From: Betaproteobacteria bacterium
GTDB lineage: Bacteria; Pseudomonadota; Gammaproteobacteria; Burkholderiales; SG8-41
NCBI GenBank assembly: GCA_021300125.1
Contig: JAJTHX010000365.1
Location: forward strand, 1 to 5,615
Reading direction: 5' to 3'
DNA length: 5,615 nucleotides
Of this stretch, positions 1-5,615 are shown one piece after another. The position numbers were made by a program, and so were the translations under genes. The notes beneath the pieces were generated by a model that did not search any database, had not been told where the DNA came from, and saw nothing but the letters and a program-made list of their open reading frames with translations. Each line of letters opens with the position of its first letter. Position 1 is the stretch's first letter.

Positions 1-1
1 C

Positions 2-1726
2 GACCTCGACCGCGAGCGCGACGTCGGCACCGCGCGTGACGCGAGCGTCGTGTTCTTCGACAAGACGCTCTTCTGGTCGCCGTACCTGTCTTTTTCGCTG
101 CACGAGGAGCGCAAGTCGGGTGTGCTGACACCCAGCTACCGCAGCTCCAACACCACCGGCTTCGAGTTTACGGTGCCGTATTACCTGAACCTCGCGCCCG
201 AAATGGACGCGACGCTCTACCCGCGCTTCATGACCAAGCGCGGACTGCAGCTGGGCGGCGAGTTCCGTTACATGAACCCCACCGGCAGAGGCGAGGCAAG
301 GGCAGAGGTTCTGCCCGGTGATCAGCAGATCAGCCGCGACCGCTGGGGGCTGTTCACCAAGCACCAGCAGAACTTCGGCCGCTGGTCCACCATCGCCAAC
401 ATCAACCGGGTATCCGACGGCAACTACTTCACCGATCTTTCCACGCTGATCGCCGTCACCTCGCAGAGCTTCCTCAACAACGACGCCACCATTGCCACCG
501 GCGGCAACTGGGGGGCGCGTGGCACCTACGGTTTTTCGGCCTTCGCCCAAGGCTGGCAGACGCTGCAGCGGGACCGCCTCGCCCCGCTGACTCCGCCCTA
601 CAGCCGCCTGCCCCAGTTCAACCTGACCGCCCAGCGGTTGGGGGAGGGACGGGGTGACTTCGATTTTATCGGCTCATACACGGCCTTCGACCATCCGTCG
701 CTGGTGAACGGACAGCGGTTCTTCGTTCAGCCCGGCTACTCGATGCCACTGCAGACTTCCTACGCTTACGTGGTGCCGAAAGTCGCAGCACATGTCACAC
801 GTTATGCGATGGGCAAGAACAACGCGGCCGCCGTGCCCGACACGACGCGGGCGCTTCCTGTATTCAGCACGGAGGCGGGGCTGATCTTCGAGCGTGAGAC
901 CCGCATTTCGGGCAACAGCATGTTCCAGACTTTCGAGCCCAAGGCCTACTACGTCTACATTCCTTACAAGGACCAGTCGCGGCTGCCCAACTTCGAGAGC
1001 GGCCTGCAGGACATCAACTTCGCCACCATATTCAGCGAAAACCAGTTCAGCGGCCAGGACCGGGTCAACGATGCCAACCAGGTCACCCTCGGCGCGGCTT
1101 CCCGTTTCATCAGCGCCGACTCGGGTATCGAGCGCTTCCGCGCCGCGGTCGCGCAGCGTTTTTATTTTGACGATCAACGCGTCACACTGCCCGGTGGCGT
1201 CCCGCGCACCTCCAATGCCTCGGATTTTCTGGCCGCCCTGAGCGGAGGCCTTGCCAGAAACTGGACCCTGGACGCGGGCTGGCAGTTCAACACCGATACC
1301 CGGCAGACCCAGCGCTTCAATGTGGGCAGCCGCTACCAGCCGGAACCGGGCCGGGTGTTCAACGCCTCCTATCGGGAAACGCGGGACAGCGTCCGCCAGG
1401 TCGATTTTTCCACCCAGTGGAACATGAAATCAGGCTGGAACGCGCTGGGTCGCTGGAACTACTCTTTGCGTGACGGTCGCGCCATCGAGACGCTGGCCGG
1501 CATTGAATACAATGACCAGTGCTGGTCGTTGCGCCTGGTAGCTCACCAGTTCGCAGTGACCACCACCTCGAAGAGCACTTCGATATTCCTGCAACTCGAG
1601 CTCTACGGGGTCTCGCGCATAGGCACCAACCCCCTCGACGTGCTCAAACGCAACATCGGCGGCTACCGCCAGTTCGACCCCCGCAATCCGGCGCCGGTCG
1701 AATACAATGTACCGGGCATTTTCTGA
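2..1726 (+). CDS. lptD: LPS-assembly protein LptD, 5'-truncated by window edge
   Basis: LptD is the outer-membrane beta-barrel that, with the lipoprotein LptE, inserts lipopolysaccharide into the outer leaflet. The frame is open from base 2 to the TGA at 1724-1726, giving 574 visible residues. The GTG at 50 lies inside the reading frame and is not the start. The first visible residues (DLDRERDVGTARDASVVFFD, then the SPYLSF and RKSGVLTPSY segments) match the junction between the periplasmic OstA-like domain and the barrel in this family. The periplasmic domain and signal peptide therefore lie left of the window. The rest is barrel-like, with many aromatic residues alternating in short strands, and it ends in an aromatic residue (NVPGIF), as usual for outer-membrane barrels. 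The segment around CWSLRL and the later SRIGTNPLDVLKRNI are typical C-terminal LptD motifs. Only one cysteine (codon 1520-1522) is present. It is probably the first gene of an operon with surA. The family call is confident; the true start cannot be seen. Confidence 0.95.
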   Translation, partial: DLDRERDVGTARDASVVFFDKTLFWSPYLSFSLHEERKSGVLTPSYRSSNTTGFEFTVPYYLNLAPEMDATLYPRFMTKRGLQLGGEFRYMNPTGRGEARAEVLPGDQQISRDRWGLFTKHQQNFGRWSTIANINRVSDGNYFTDLSTLIAVTSQSFLNNDATIATGGNWGARGTYGFSAFAQGWQTLQRDRLAPLTPPYSRLPQFNLTAQRLGEGRGDFDFIGSYTAFDHPSLVNGQRFFVQPGYSMPLQTSYAYVVPKVAAHVTRYAMGKNNAAAVPDTTRALPVFSTEAGLIFERETRISGNSMFQTFEPKAYYVYIPYKDQSRLPNFESGLQDINFATIFSENQFSGQDRVNDANQVTLGAASRFISADSGIERFRAAVAQRFYFDDQRVTLPGGVPRTSNASDFLAALSGGLARNWTLDAGWQFNTDTRQTQRFNVGSRYQPEPGRVFNASYRETRDSVRQVDFSTQWNMKSGWNALGRWNYSLRDGRAIETLAGIEYNDQCWSLRLVAHQFAVTTTSKSTSIFLQLELYGVSRIGTNPLDVLKRNIGGYRQFDPRNPAPVEYNVPGIF

Positions 1727-1768
1727 CACCCGCCCCCACACCTGCCTTTCCGGTAACACCCCCAACCG
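1727..1768 (+). other. lptD-surA intergenic gap
   Basis: This 42-nt gap is rich in C and A. I see no convincing -35/-10 pair, no hairpin with a T run, and no purine-rich ribosome-binding site before surA. It contains a TAA at 1754-1756 in frame with surA, which rules out an upstream extension of surA in that frame. The simplest reading is read-through transcription from lptD into surA. Confidence 0.5.
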
Positions 1769-3082
1769 ATGCGTCTTAACCCCATTCTGCCCCTAGCGCT
1801 GCTTGCGCTTCTGTTTGCCACCGCCGGCGCTCAGGCCCAGGCGCCGAAACCGCGCCAGATCGTCACCATCGACCGCGTCGTTGCCGTGGTCAACAGCGAA
1901 GTCATCACCGAGCGGGAACTCTCCGCGCGCGTCGATTTCGCGCTGCGTCAGCTGCGCGAACAGAAAGCGCCTGCGCCACCGCGCGAGGTGCTGGAACGCC
2001 AGCTCCTGGAACGATTGATCAACGACCGCGTGCAGATGCAGCACGCGCGCGAGATCGGCATGCGTGTCAGCGATACCGAGCTCGACCGCGCCCTGGTCCG
2101 CATCGCCGAGCAGAACAAGCTCACGCTGCAGCAGCTGCGCGAGGTGCTGGCCCGCGACAATGTATCCTTCGAAAATTTCCGCGAGGATATCCGCGGCGAA
2201 ATCACGCGGTCGCGCCTGCGCGACCGCGAGGTGGCTCAGAAGATCGTGGTCACCGAATCCGAGATCGACACCCTGCTCAAGGCGCAGCAGGGCGAATCCG
2301 GTCGCGACGAATTCAACCTCTTGCACATTTTGGTCTCGGTTCCGGAAAATGCCTCTCCGGAACAGCTGCAGGCCAGGCGCGCACGGGCCGAGCAGGCGCT
2401 CCAGCAACTGCGTGAAGGCGCCGATTTCCGCCAGGTCGCCGCCGCTTTTTCCGATGCGCCTGAAGCCCTGCAAGGCGGCCAGCTCGGCTGGCGCGAAGCC
2501 GAGCGGCTGCCCTCGCTGTTTCTCGACGCGGTGCGCACAATGCAGCCGGGCCAGACCAGCGAACTGCTGCGCAGCGCCAACGGATTCCACATCCTGCGCG
2601 TCAACGACCGCCGCGGCAGCGTCCAGCGAATGCTGGTACAGCAGACCCGGGCCCGGCACATACTGATCCGCACCAACGAGCTGGTGTCGGAAAGCGAGGC
2701 CCGCAACCGGCTGCTCGCACTGAAGGAAAGGCTCGACAACAAGGCCGATTTCGCCGAACTGGCTCGCGCCCGGTCCGAGGACACCAGCGCATCGCGCGGC
2801 GGCGAGCTGGGCTGGCTGTCGCCAGGCGACACGGTGCCCGAATTCGAGCAGGCGATGAACGCCCTGAAGCCGGGCGAAATCAGCGGTCCGGTGCGCAGCC
2901 CCTTCGGCTGGCACCTGATCCAGGTCCAGGAACGGCGCACTGAGGACATGACCAGGGAAGGCCAGCGCATGAATGCGCGCCAGGCCCTGCGCGAACGCAA
3001 GACGGACGAGGCCTACCAGGAATGGGTGCGCCAGCTGCGTGACCGCGCCTATGTCGAGCAGCGGCTCGACAGCCGCAGCTGA
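1769..3082 (+). CDS. surA: periplasmic chaperone and peptidyl-prolyl cis-trans isomerase SurA
   Basis: SurA escorts unfolded outer-membrane proteins, LptD among them, across the periplasm to the BAM complex. The 437-residue product is close to the family's usual 430 or so. Residues 1-25 form a Sec signal peptide: a short basic start, a leucine/alanine-rich core, and a likely cleavage after an Ala-X-Ala near residues 20-25. Residues about 30-175 are the SurA N-terminal chaperone domain, opening with [13 protein letters not shown]. Two parvulin domains follow, at about 179-276 and 291-390. Each has a HIL strand (LLHIL and ARHIL), a GG-x-LGW turn (residues 236-241 and 344-349) and a closing strand (FHILRV and WHLIQV). 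A C-terminal helix near 415-433 completes the chaperone module, as in E. coli SurA. The start is fixed by an in-frame TAA at 1754 and because this ATG gives the signal peptide. No Shine-Dalgarno is visible. In E. coli the second parvulin domain is the catalytic one; here both look intact. Confidence 0.97.
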   Translation: MRLNPILPLALLALLFATAGAQAQAPKPRQIVTIDRVVAVVNSEVITERELSARVDFALRQLREQKAPAPPREVLERQLLERLINDRVQMQHAREIGMRVSDTELDRALVRIAEQNKLTLQQLREVLARDNVSFENFREDIRGEITRSRLRDREVAQKIVVTESEIDTLLKAQQGESGRDEFNLLHILVSVPENASPEQLQARRARAEQALQQLREGADFRQVAAAFSDAPEALQGGQLGWREAERLPSLFLDAVRTMQPGQTSELLRSANGFHILRVNDRRGSVQRMLVQQTRARHILIRTNELVSESEARNRLLALKERLDNKADFAELARARSEDTSASRGGELGWLSPGDTVPEFEQAMNALKPGEISGPVRSPFGWHLIQVQERRTEDMTREGQRMNARQALRERKTDEAYQEWVRQLRDRAYVEQRLDSRS

Positions 3083-3096
3083 TCCGGGCTGAAACC

Positions 3097-4095
3097 ATGG
3101 CTGCGCCCTCCGGCAGCGCAGACTGGCCGCTGGTAGCCGTCACCGCCGGGGAACCGGCGGGCATCGGCCCCGACCTCTGCGCGATGATTGCCGCTCGCAG
3201 CCTGCCTGCGCGCGTGGTGTTCATTTCCGACCGCAACCTGCTCGCCGCACGCGCGGCGGCGATGGGCATCGGATTCGATCTGCCGCTGTTTGAACAGCCG
3301 GTGGCCGCTCAGCCGGTCTCGGTCCTGCATGTGCCGCTCGCCGCACCGGTGCACGCCGGCCGCGTCGACCCGGCCAACAGCCACCACGTGCTGCGCACCC
3401 TGGAAATCGCCTGCGACGGCTGCGTGGCGGGCCGCTTCGATGCGCTCGCCACGGCGCCGGTGCACAAGGGCGTCATCAACGACGCCGGCATCGCCTTCAC
3501 CGGCCACACCGAGTTCCTTGCCGAACGGCTGCGCGCGCCGCAGGTGGTGATGATGCTGGCCGGCGGCGGCCTGCGCGTGGCGCTGGCAACCACACACCTG
3601 CCACTGCACGCAGTTGCGGCAGCAATCACCGCGGAGGGTCTGGAGCGCACGCTGCGCGTGCTTCTGGCCGACCTCAGGCAGCGCTTCGCCATCGCGAGGC
3701 CCCATGTCATCGTCGCCGGGCTCAACCCCCATGCCGGGGAGTCGGGCCACCTCGGGCGCGAGGAAATCGAGATCATCACCCCGGTGCTGGAGCGCCTGCG
3801 CGCGGAGGGTCATGTGCTGACCGGCCCGCTGCCGGCAGACACACTGTTCCAGCCCGAACGGCTGCAGGGCTGCGACTGCGTGCTGGCGATGTACCACGAC
3901 CAGGGGCTGCCGGTGCTGAAATACGCGAGCTTCGGTGAAGGCATCAACATCACGCTCGGATTGCCGATCATCCGCACTTCAGTCGATCACGGCACCGCGC
4001 TGGACCTGGCCGGCAGCGGCAAGGCCAGGCCGGAAAGCCTGCTGGCCGCGATCACCCTCGCCGCCGACCTGGCGCGGCGCAGCCGCGGCCCCTGA
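3097..4095 (+). CDS. pdxA: 4-hydroxythreonine-4-phosphate dehydrogenase PdxA
   Basis: PdxA is a cytoplasmic NAD-dependent dehydrogenase. It oxidises 4-phosphohydroxy-L-threonine, and the product decarboxylates to 3-amino-2-oxopropyl phosphate, which PdxJ uses to make pyridoxine 5'-phosphate in the DXP-dependent vitamin B6 pathway. The 332-residue length is normal. The N-terminal signature [15 protein letters not shown] is present. His137-Thr138 (in TGHTEF) correspond to the substrate-binding His-Thr. The three divalent-metal histidines are all present: His167 (TTHLPL), His212 (LNPHAGESG) and His267 (MYHDQG). Each is offset by one from E. coli H166, H211 and H266 as I recall them. The ATG lies 14 nt after the surA stop, with no clear Shine-Dalgarno. 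The stop overlaps the rsmA start by one base, so it sits in the middle of a likely operon, as in the E. coli lptD-surA-pdxA-rsmA order. No missing residues or frame damage. Confidence 0.97.
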   Translation: MAAPSGSADWPLVAVTAGEPAGIGPDLCAMIAARSLPARVVFISDRNLLAARAAAMGIGFDLPLFEQPVAAQPVSVLHVPLAAPVHAGRVDPANSHHVLRTLEIACDGCVAGRFDALATAPVHKGVINDAGIAFTGHTEFLAERLRAPQVVMMLAGGGLRVALATTHLPLHAVAAAITAEGLERTLRVLLADLRQRFAIARPHVIVAGLNPHAGESGHLGREEIEIITPVLERLRAEGHVLTGPLPADTLFQPERLQGCDCVLAMYHDQGLPVLKYASFGEGINITLGLPIIRTSVDHGTALDLAGSGKARPESLLAAITLAADLARRSRGP

Positions 4096-4097
4096 TG
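4093..4097 (+). promoter_or_regulatory. TGATG stop/start overlap coupling pdxA to rsmA
   Basis: The pdxA TGA (4093-4095) shares its final A with the rsmA ATG (4095-4097). The bases just upstream are C-rich and contain no Shine-Dalgarno. This suggests that ribosomes finishing pdxA restart on rsmA. The overlap is seen directly; the coupling is inferred. Confidence 0.7.
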
Positions 4098-4880
4098 CCC
4101 GGCCGCCAGGGCCACGTCGCGCGCAAGCGCTTCGGCCAGAACTTCCTGGTCGATGACGGCGTGATCGCCGCCATCGTCGCCGCGGTGGCGCCGCGCCGCA
4201 GCGACACCGTGATTGAAATCGGCCCCGGCCTCGGCGCGCTCACTGCACCGCTGCTCGACCGCCTCGACCACCTGCATGTTGCAGAAATCGACCGCGACCT
4301 GATCGCGCGGCTGCGCCGGCAATGGCCCCCGGACCGTCTCACCGTGCACGAAGGCGACGTGCTCGAACTCGATGTCTCTGCCTTGGGCAACGGCCTGCGC
4401 GTGGTCGGCAACCTGCCCTACAACATCTCCTCGCCGCTGCTGTTCCATCTCGCGGGCCATGCTGCGCATATCCGCGACATCCACGTGATGCTGCAAAAGG
4501 AAGTGGTCGAGCGCATCGTGGCCGCGCCGGGGGACTCGGCATTCAGCCGGCTGTCGGTGATGCTGCAATACCGCTTCGCGATGGAGTTGCTGTTTGAAGT
4601 GCCACCTGAAGCCTTTGATCCGGCGCCGCAGGTGGATTCGGCGGTGGTGCGGCTGATCCCGCACGCCGCGCTGCCGCACCCGGCGCGCGACGAGGCTGTG
4701 TTCGCGCGCGTGGTGAGCCAGGCTTTTTCGCAGCGGCGCAAGACGCTGCGCAACACGCTCAAAGGCGTGGCCGATGCGGCACTGCTGGAGCGGCTGGGCA
4801 TCGACCCCGGGGCACGGGCTCAGGAACTGTCGGTGGCGGATTTCGTGCGTCTGGCAGACGCCGTCGGAGCACCCGGCTGA
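4095..4880 (+). CDS. rsmA: 16S rRNA (adenine1518-N6/adenine1519-N6)-dimethyltransferase RsmA (KsgA)
   Basis: RsmA uses S-adenosylmethionine to dimethylate two adjacent adenines in the helix 45 loop of 16S rRNA, a late checkpoint in small-subunit assembly. Loss in other bacteria gives kasugamycin resistance. The 261-residue length is typical. The N-terminal [12 protein letters not shown] (residues 9-20) is the family's signature. Motif I of the Rossmann fold is [10 protein letters not shown] (41-50), the acidic residue binding the SAM ribose lies in AEID (63-66), and the catalytic motif IV is NLPYN (106-110), followed by ISSPLL. The C-terminal rRNA-contact region with [13 protein letters not shown] is at 211-223. 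The start gives the expected short lead-in before [13 protein letters not shown], and the next in-frame Met is far inside, near residue 132. It ends the plus-strand run, with its stop only 4 nt from the convergent gloA stop. Confidence 0.97.
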   Translation: MPGRQGHVARKRFGQNFLVDDGVIAAIVAAVAPRRSDTVIEIGPGLGALTAPLLDRLDHLHVAEIDRDLIARLRRQWPPDRLTVHEGDVLELDVSALGNGLRVVGNLPYNISSPLLFHLAGHAAHIRDIHVMLQKEVVERIVAAPGDSAFSRLSVMLQYRFAMELLFEVPPEAFDPAPQVDSAVVRLIPHAALPHPARDEAVFARVVSQAFSQRRKTLRNTLKGVADAALLERLGIDPGARAQELSVADFVRLADAVGAPG

Positions 4881-4884
4881 GGCT

Positions 4885-5280
4885 TCAGGCCGCGGCCGGC
4901 TTCCTCTGCACGAACTCGATCTTGTAGCCGTCGGGGTCCTCGACGAAGGCGATCACCGTGCTGCCATGCTTCATCGGCCCCGGTTCGCGGGTGACCTTGC
5001 CGCCGCGTTTTTTGACCTCTTCGCAGGTCCTGTAGGCGTCCTCGACTTCGACCGCAACATGGCCATAGCCGGTGCCCAGGTCGTATGACGCCGTATCCCA
5101 GTTATGCGTCAGCTCGAGTACCGCCGCACGCGATTCGTCGTCATAACCGACGAAGGCATTGGTGAAACGGCCGCCGGGATAATCCGCCTTGCGCAACAGG
5201 CGCATGCCCAGCACCTGGGTGTAGAAATCGATCGAGCGCTGCAGGTCGCCGACACGGATCATGGTGTGCAGCAGGCGCAC
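4885..5280 (-). CDS. gloA: lactoylglutathione lyase (glyoxalase I)
   Basis: Glyoxalase I isomerises the hemithioacetal of methylglyoxal and glutathione to S-D-lactoylglutathione, the first step of cytoplasmic methylglyoxal detoxification. The 131-residue protein has two beta-alpha-beta-beta-beta (vicinal oxygen chelate) modules, about 1-65 and 70-128. The four metal ligands are His5, Glu56 (in VLELTHN), His74 (in GYGHVAVEV) and Glu122 (in YKIEFVQ), in exactly the E. coli GloA numbering as I recall it. The short form without the extra loops of the zinc enzymes predicts a nickel/cobalt-activated type; that is inference from the family. The start is GTG at 5278-5280. It is chosen because it gives the family's usual MRLLHTM opening and has a GGAG sequence 7 nt upstream. 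It begins 1 nt after the rubredoxin stop, so the two are almost certainly co-transcribed. It converges on rsmA. Confidence 0.95.
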   Translation of the reverse strand: MRLLHTMIRVGDLQRSIDFYTQVLGMRLLRKADYPGGRFTNAFVGYDDESRAAVLELTHNWDTASYDLGTGYGHVAVEVEDAYRTCEEVKKRGGKVTREPGPMKHGSTVIAFVEDPDGYKIEFVQRKPAAA

Positions 5281-5281
5281 C

Positions 5282-5467
5282 TCAGATCTCCACCATCTCG
5301 AAATCGTCCTTGCGCGCGCCGCACTCGGGGCAGGTCCAGTTCATCGGCACATCCTCCCAGCGGGTGCCGGGGGCGATGCCTTCTTCCGGGGAACCGGCGG
5401 CTTCGTCATAGATGAAGCCGCAGATCAGGCACATGTATTTCTTGAACGGGGCGGAGTCGGTGGTCAT
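5282..5467 (-). CDS. rubredoxin
   Basis: Rubredoxin is a small cytoplasmic electron carrier with one iron held by four cysteines. The 61-residue product has ligand pairs Cys13/Cys16 ([10 protein letters not shown]) and Cys46/Cys49 (TCPECGARK). The 29 residues between the pairs match the classical one-iron rubredoxins. The conserved aromatic and turn residues ([20 protein letters not shown]) and the closing DDFE segment are all there. The length exceeds the usual 52-55 through a short N-terminal extension of about eight residues (TTDSAPFK). The ATG at 5465-5467 is the plausible start: the only other Met before the first cysteine, residue 12, would remove the first strand. A weak GAAG lies 6 nt upstream of it. 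It leads a two-gene unit with gloA. The redox partner cannot be told from this window; no rubredoxin reductase or alkane hydroxylase is nearby. Confidence 0.96.
   Translation of the reverse strand: MTTDSAPFKKYMCLICGFIYDEAAGSPEEGIAPGTRWEDVPMNWTCPECGARKDDFEMVEI
5288..5291 (-). promoter_or_regulatory. Shine-Dalgarno of gloA inside the rubredoxin 3' end
   Basis: On the minus strand GGAG lies 7 nt before the gloA GTG and is embedded in the last codons of the rubredoxin gene (Val59-Glu60). It supports the GTG as the true start and suggests translational coupling. It is the best ribosome-binding site in the window; the plus-strand genes show none. Confidence 0.65.
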
Positions 5468-5490
5468 CGGCGTCTTCAGGCGCGGTGGGC

Positions 5491-5496
5491 TACAAT
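5491..5496 (+). promoter_or_regulatory. candidate -10 box for the right-hand gene
   Basis: TACAAT differs from the sigma-70 -10 consensus by one base and lies in the divergent gap, about 80 nt before the ATG at 5576. No good -35 hexamer sits 16-18 nt upstream; that region is GC-rich and already abuts the rubredoxin start. The same hexamer also occurs twice inside lptD coding sequence (1508-1513 and 1703-1708), so the match alone is weak. It is favoured here only because a promoter is needed in this gap. Confidence 0.35.
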
Positions 5497-5518
5497 GCGC
5501 GGGCCGTTGTCACTGGCG

Positions 5519-5540
5519 GCGGAACCGCGCTGCTTTCCGC
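5519..5540. repeat. 6-bp inverted repeat in the divergent gap
   Basis: GCGGAA (5519-5524) is repeated in inverse as TTCCGC (5535-5540) with a 10-nt loop. On the plus strand it is followed at once by AATTTTA, so a transcript would form a GC-containing stem with a short U-rich tail in the leader of the right-hand gene. That resembles a weak intrinsic terminator or attenuator. As DNA it could equally be a regulator-binding site. The stem is short and its function is unproven. Confidence 0.35.
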
Positions 5541-5541
5541 A

Positions 5542-5547
5542 ATTTTA
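5542..5547 (-). promoter_or_regulatory. candidate -10 box for rubredoxin-gloA
   Basis: Read on the minus strand these bases give TAAAAT within GGATAAAAT, a fair -10 match about 75 nt before the rubredoxin ATG. It is the only AT-rich patch in the divergent gap. No convincing -35 hexamer is found at the expected distance. The same patch could instead be the T-rich tail of a plus-strand hairpin. Confidence 0.25.
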
Positions 5548-5575
5548 TCCGATCGTCCCGCCTGCGTATCCTCCA

Positions 5576-5615
5576 ATGACCGATTCTCCCCCCATTGTCA
5601 TGGTCTTTGCCGCCA
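5576..5615 (+). CDS. thiD: N-terminus of probable hydroxymethylpyrimidine/phosphomethylpyrimidine kinase (3'-truncated)
   Basis: Only 13 codons are visible: ATG at 5576-5578, then residues TDSPPIVMVFAA before the window ends. The pattern of polar residues, two prolines and a hydrophobic strand ending in Ala-Ala is how ThiD proteins of betaproteobacteria start, just before the substrate-binding SDPTGGAG-type loop. That loop would begin immediately past the edge. I also recall, without checking, rubredoxin divergent from thiD (often followed by hemL) in Rhodocyclales genomes. ThiD phosphorylates 4-amino-5-hydroxymethyl-2-methylpyrimidine twice for thiamine synthesis. There is no Shine-Dalgarno before the ATG. 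The identity rests on a short fragment and remembered gene order, so treat it as probable only; another nucleotide- or sugar-kinase-like start is possible. Confidence 0.5.
   Translation, partial: MTDSPPIVMVFAA

Noticed and set aside
50..52. GTG at 50 as the start of the first gene
   Set aside because: The frame stays open to the left edge, and the residues before it (DLDRERDVGTARDAS) are conserved LptD sequence, so the gene simply enters from outside the window.
1703..1708. TACAAT near the end of lptD as a possible surA promoter
   Set aside because: It encodes the Tyr-Asn of the LptD C-terminus, has no -35 at suitable spacing (the nearest TTCGAC is 24 nt away), and the same hexamer recurs at 1508-1513 over another Tyr-Asn.
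1793..2914. A 373-codon open frame on the minus strand opposite surA
   Set aside because: Its composition follows from the high-GC codon use of surA on the other strand. The protein has no recognisable motif, and surA is unmistakable.
3049..3897. A 282-codon minus-strand frame opposite the end of surA and most of pdxA
   Set aside because: It is a shadow of a high-GC gene: rich in His, Gln, Arg and Ala, with no domain, and it spans the boundary between two well-supported genes.
3987..4679. A 230-codon minus-strand frame opposite pdxA and rsmA
   Set aside because: Same shadow pattern; the plus-strand reading contains all RsmA catalytic motifs.
4873..4899. CCGGC/GCCGG inverted repeat at the rsmA-gloA junction as a terminator
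   Set aside because: The stem is only 5 bp with a 17-nt loop and no T run follows on either strand.
5386..5400. A 15-bp sequence CCGGGGAACCGGCGG shared with 3146-3160
   Set aside because: One copy encodes Gly-Glu-Pro-Ala in PdxA and the other is on the non-coding strand of rubredoxin. It is a GC-rich chance match with no extension on either side.
5497..5575. TPP riboswitch upstream of the putative thiD
   Set aside because: The conserved CUGAGA core and the other thi-box segments are absent, and the leader of under 80 nt is too short for the full element.

Overview
The window is a GC-rich, gene-dense stretch of a bacterial chromosome. It looks like core housekeeping DNA from a betaproteobacterium. 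A Rhodocyclales-like organism (Azoarcus/Thauera/Dechloromonas type) is my best guess, from protein style and gene order recalled rather than searched. I see no mobile element, CRISPR array, RNA gene or phage signature, and I did not find a previously undescribed system.

Positions 1-4880, plus strand: a run of four genes. It holds the 3' two-thirds or so of lptD (outer-membrane LPS insertion porin, cut by the left edge), then surA (periplasmic chaperone and peptidyl-prolyl isomerase), pdxA (pyridoxal-phosphate synthesis) and rsmA/ksgA (16S rRNA dimethyltransferase). Gaps shrink along the run: 42 nt, 14 nt, then a 1-nt stop/start overlap. This looks like one operon. SurA helps deliver outer-membrane beta-barrels, and LptD is a known SurA client, so those two neighbours act in the same envelope-assembly route. 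pdxA and rsmA are metabolic and ribosomal passengers whose linkage is also conserved in Escherichia coli.

Positions 4885-5467, minus strand: a two-gene unit converging on rsmA. A rubredoxin gene is transcribed first, followed after 1 nt by gloA (nickel-type glyoxalase I). In E. coli apaG and apaH follow rsmA; here this pair lies in that place.

Positions 5468-5575: a 108-nt divergent intergenic region with a candidate -10 box, a 6-bp inverted repeat and an AT-rich patch. Position 5576 to the right edge: the first 13 codons of a plus-strand gene, probably thiD (hydroxymethylpyrimidine/phosphomethylpyrimidine kinase), judged from very little sequence.

All complete genes have intact frames and carry the expected catalytic or metal-binding residues. 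The points most worth a second look are the single cysteine in the LptD fragment, the tightly coupled rubredoxin-gloA pair, and the hairpin-plus-T-rich element in the leader of the right-hand gene.
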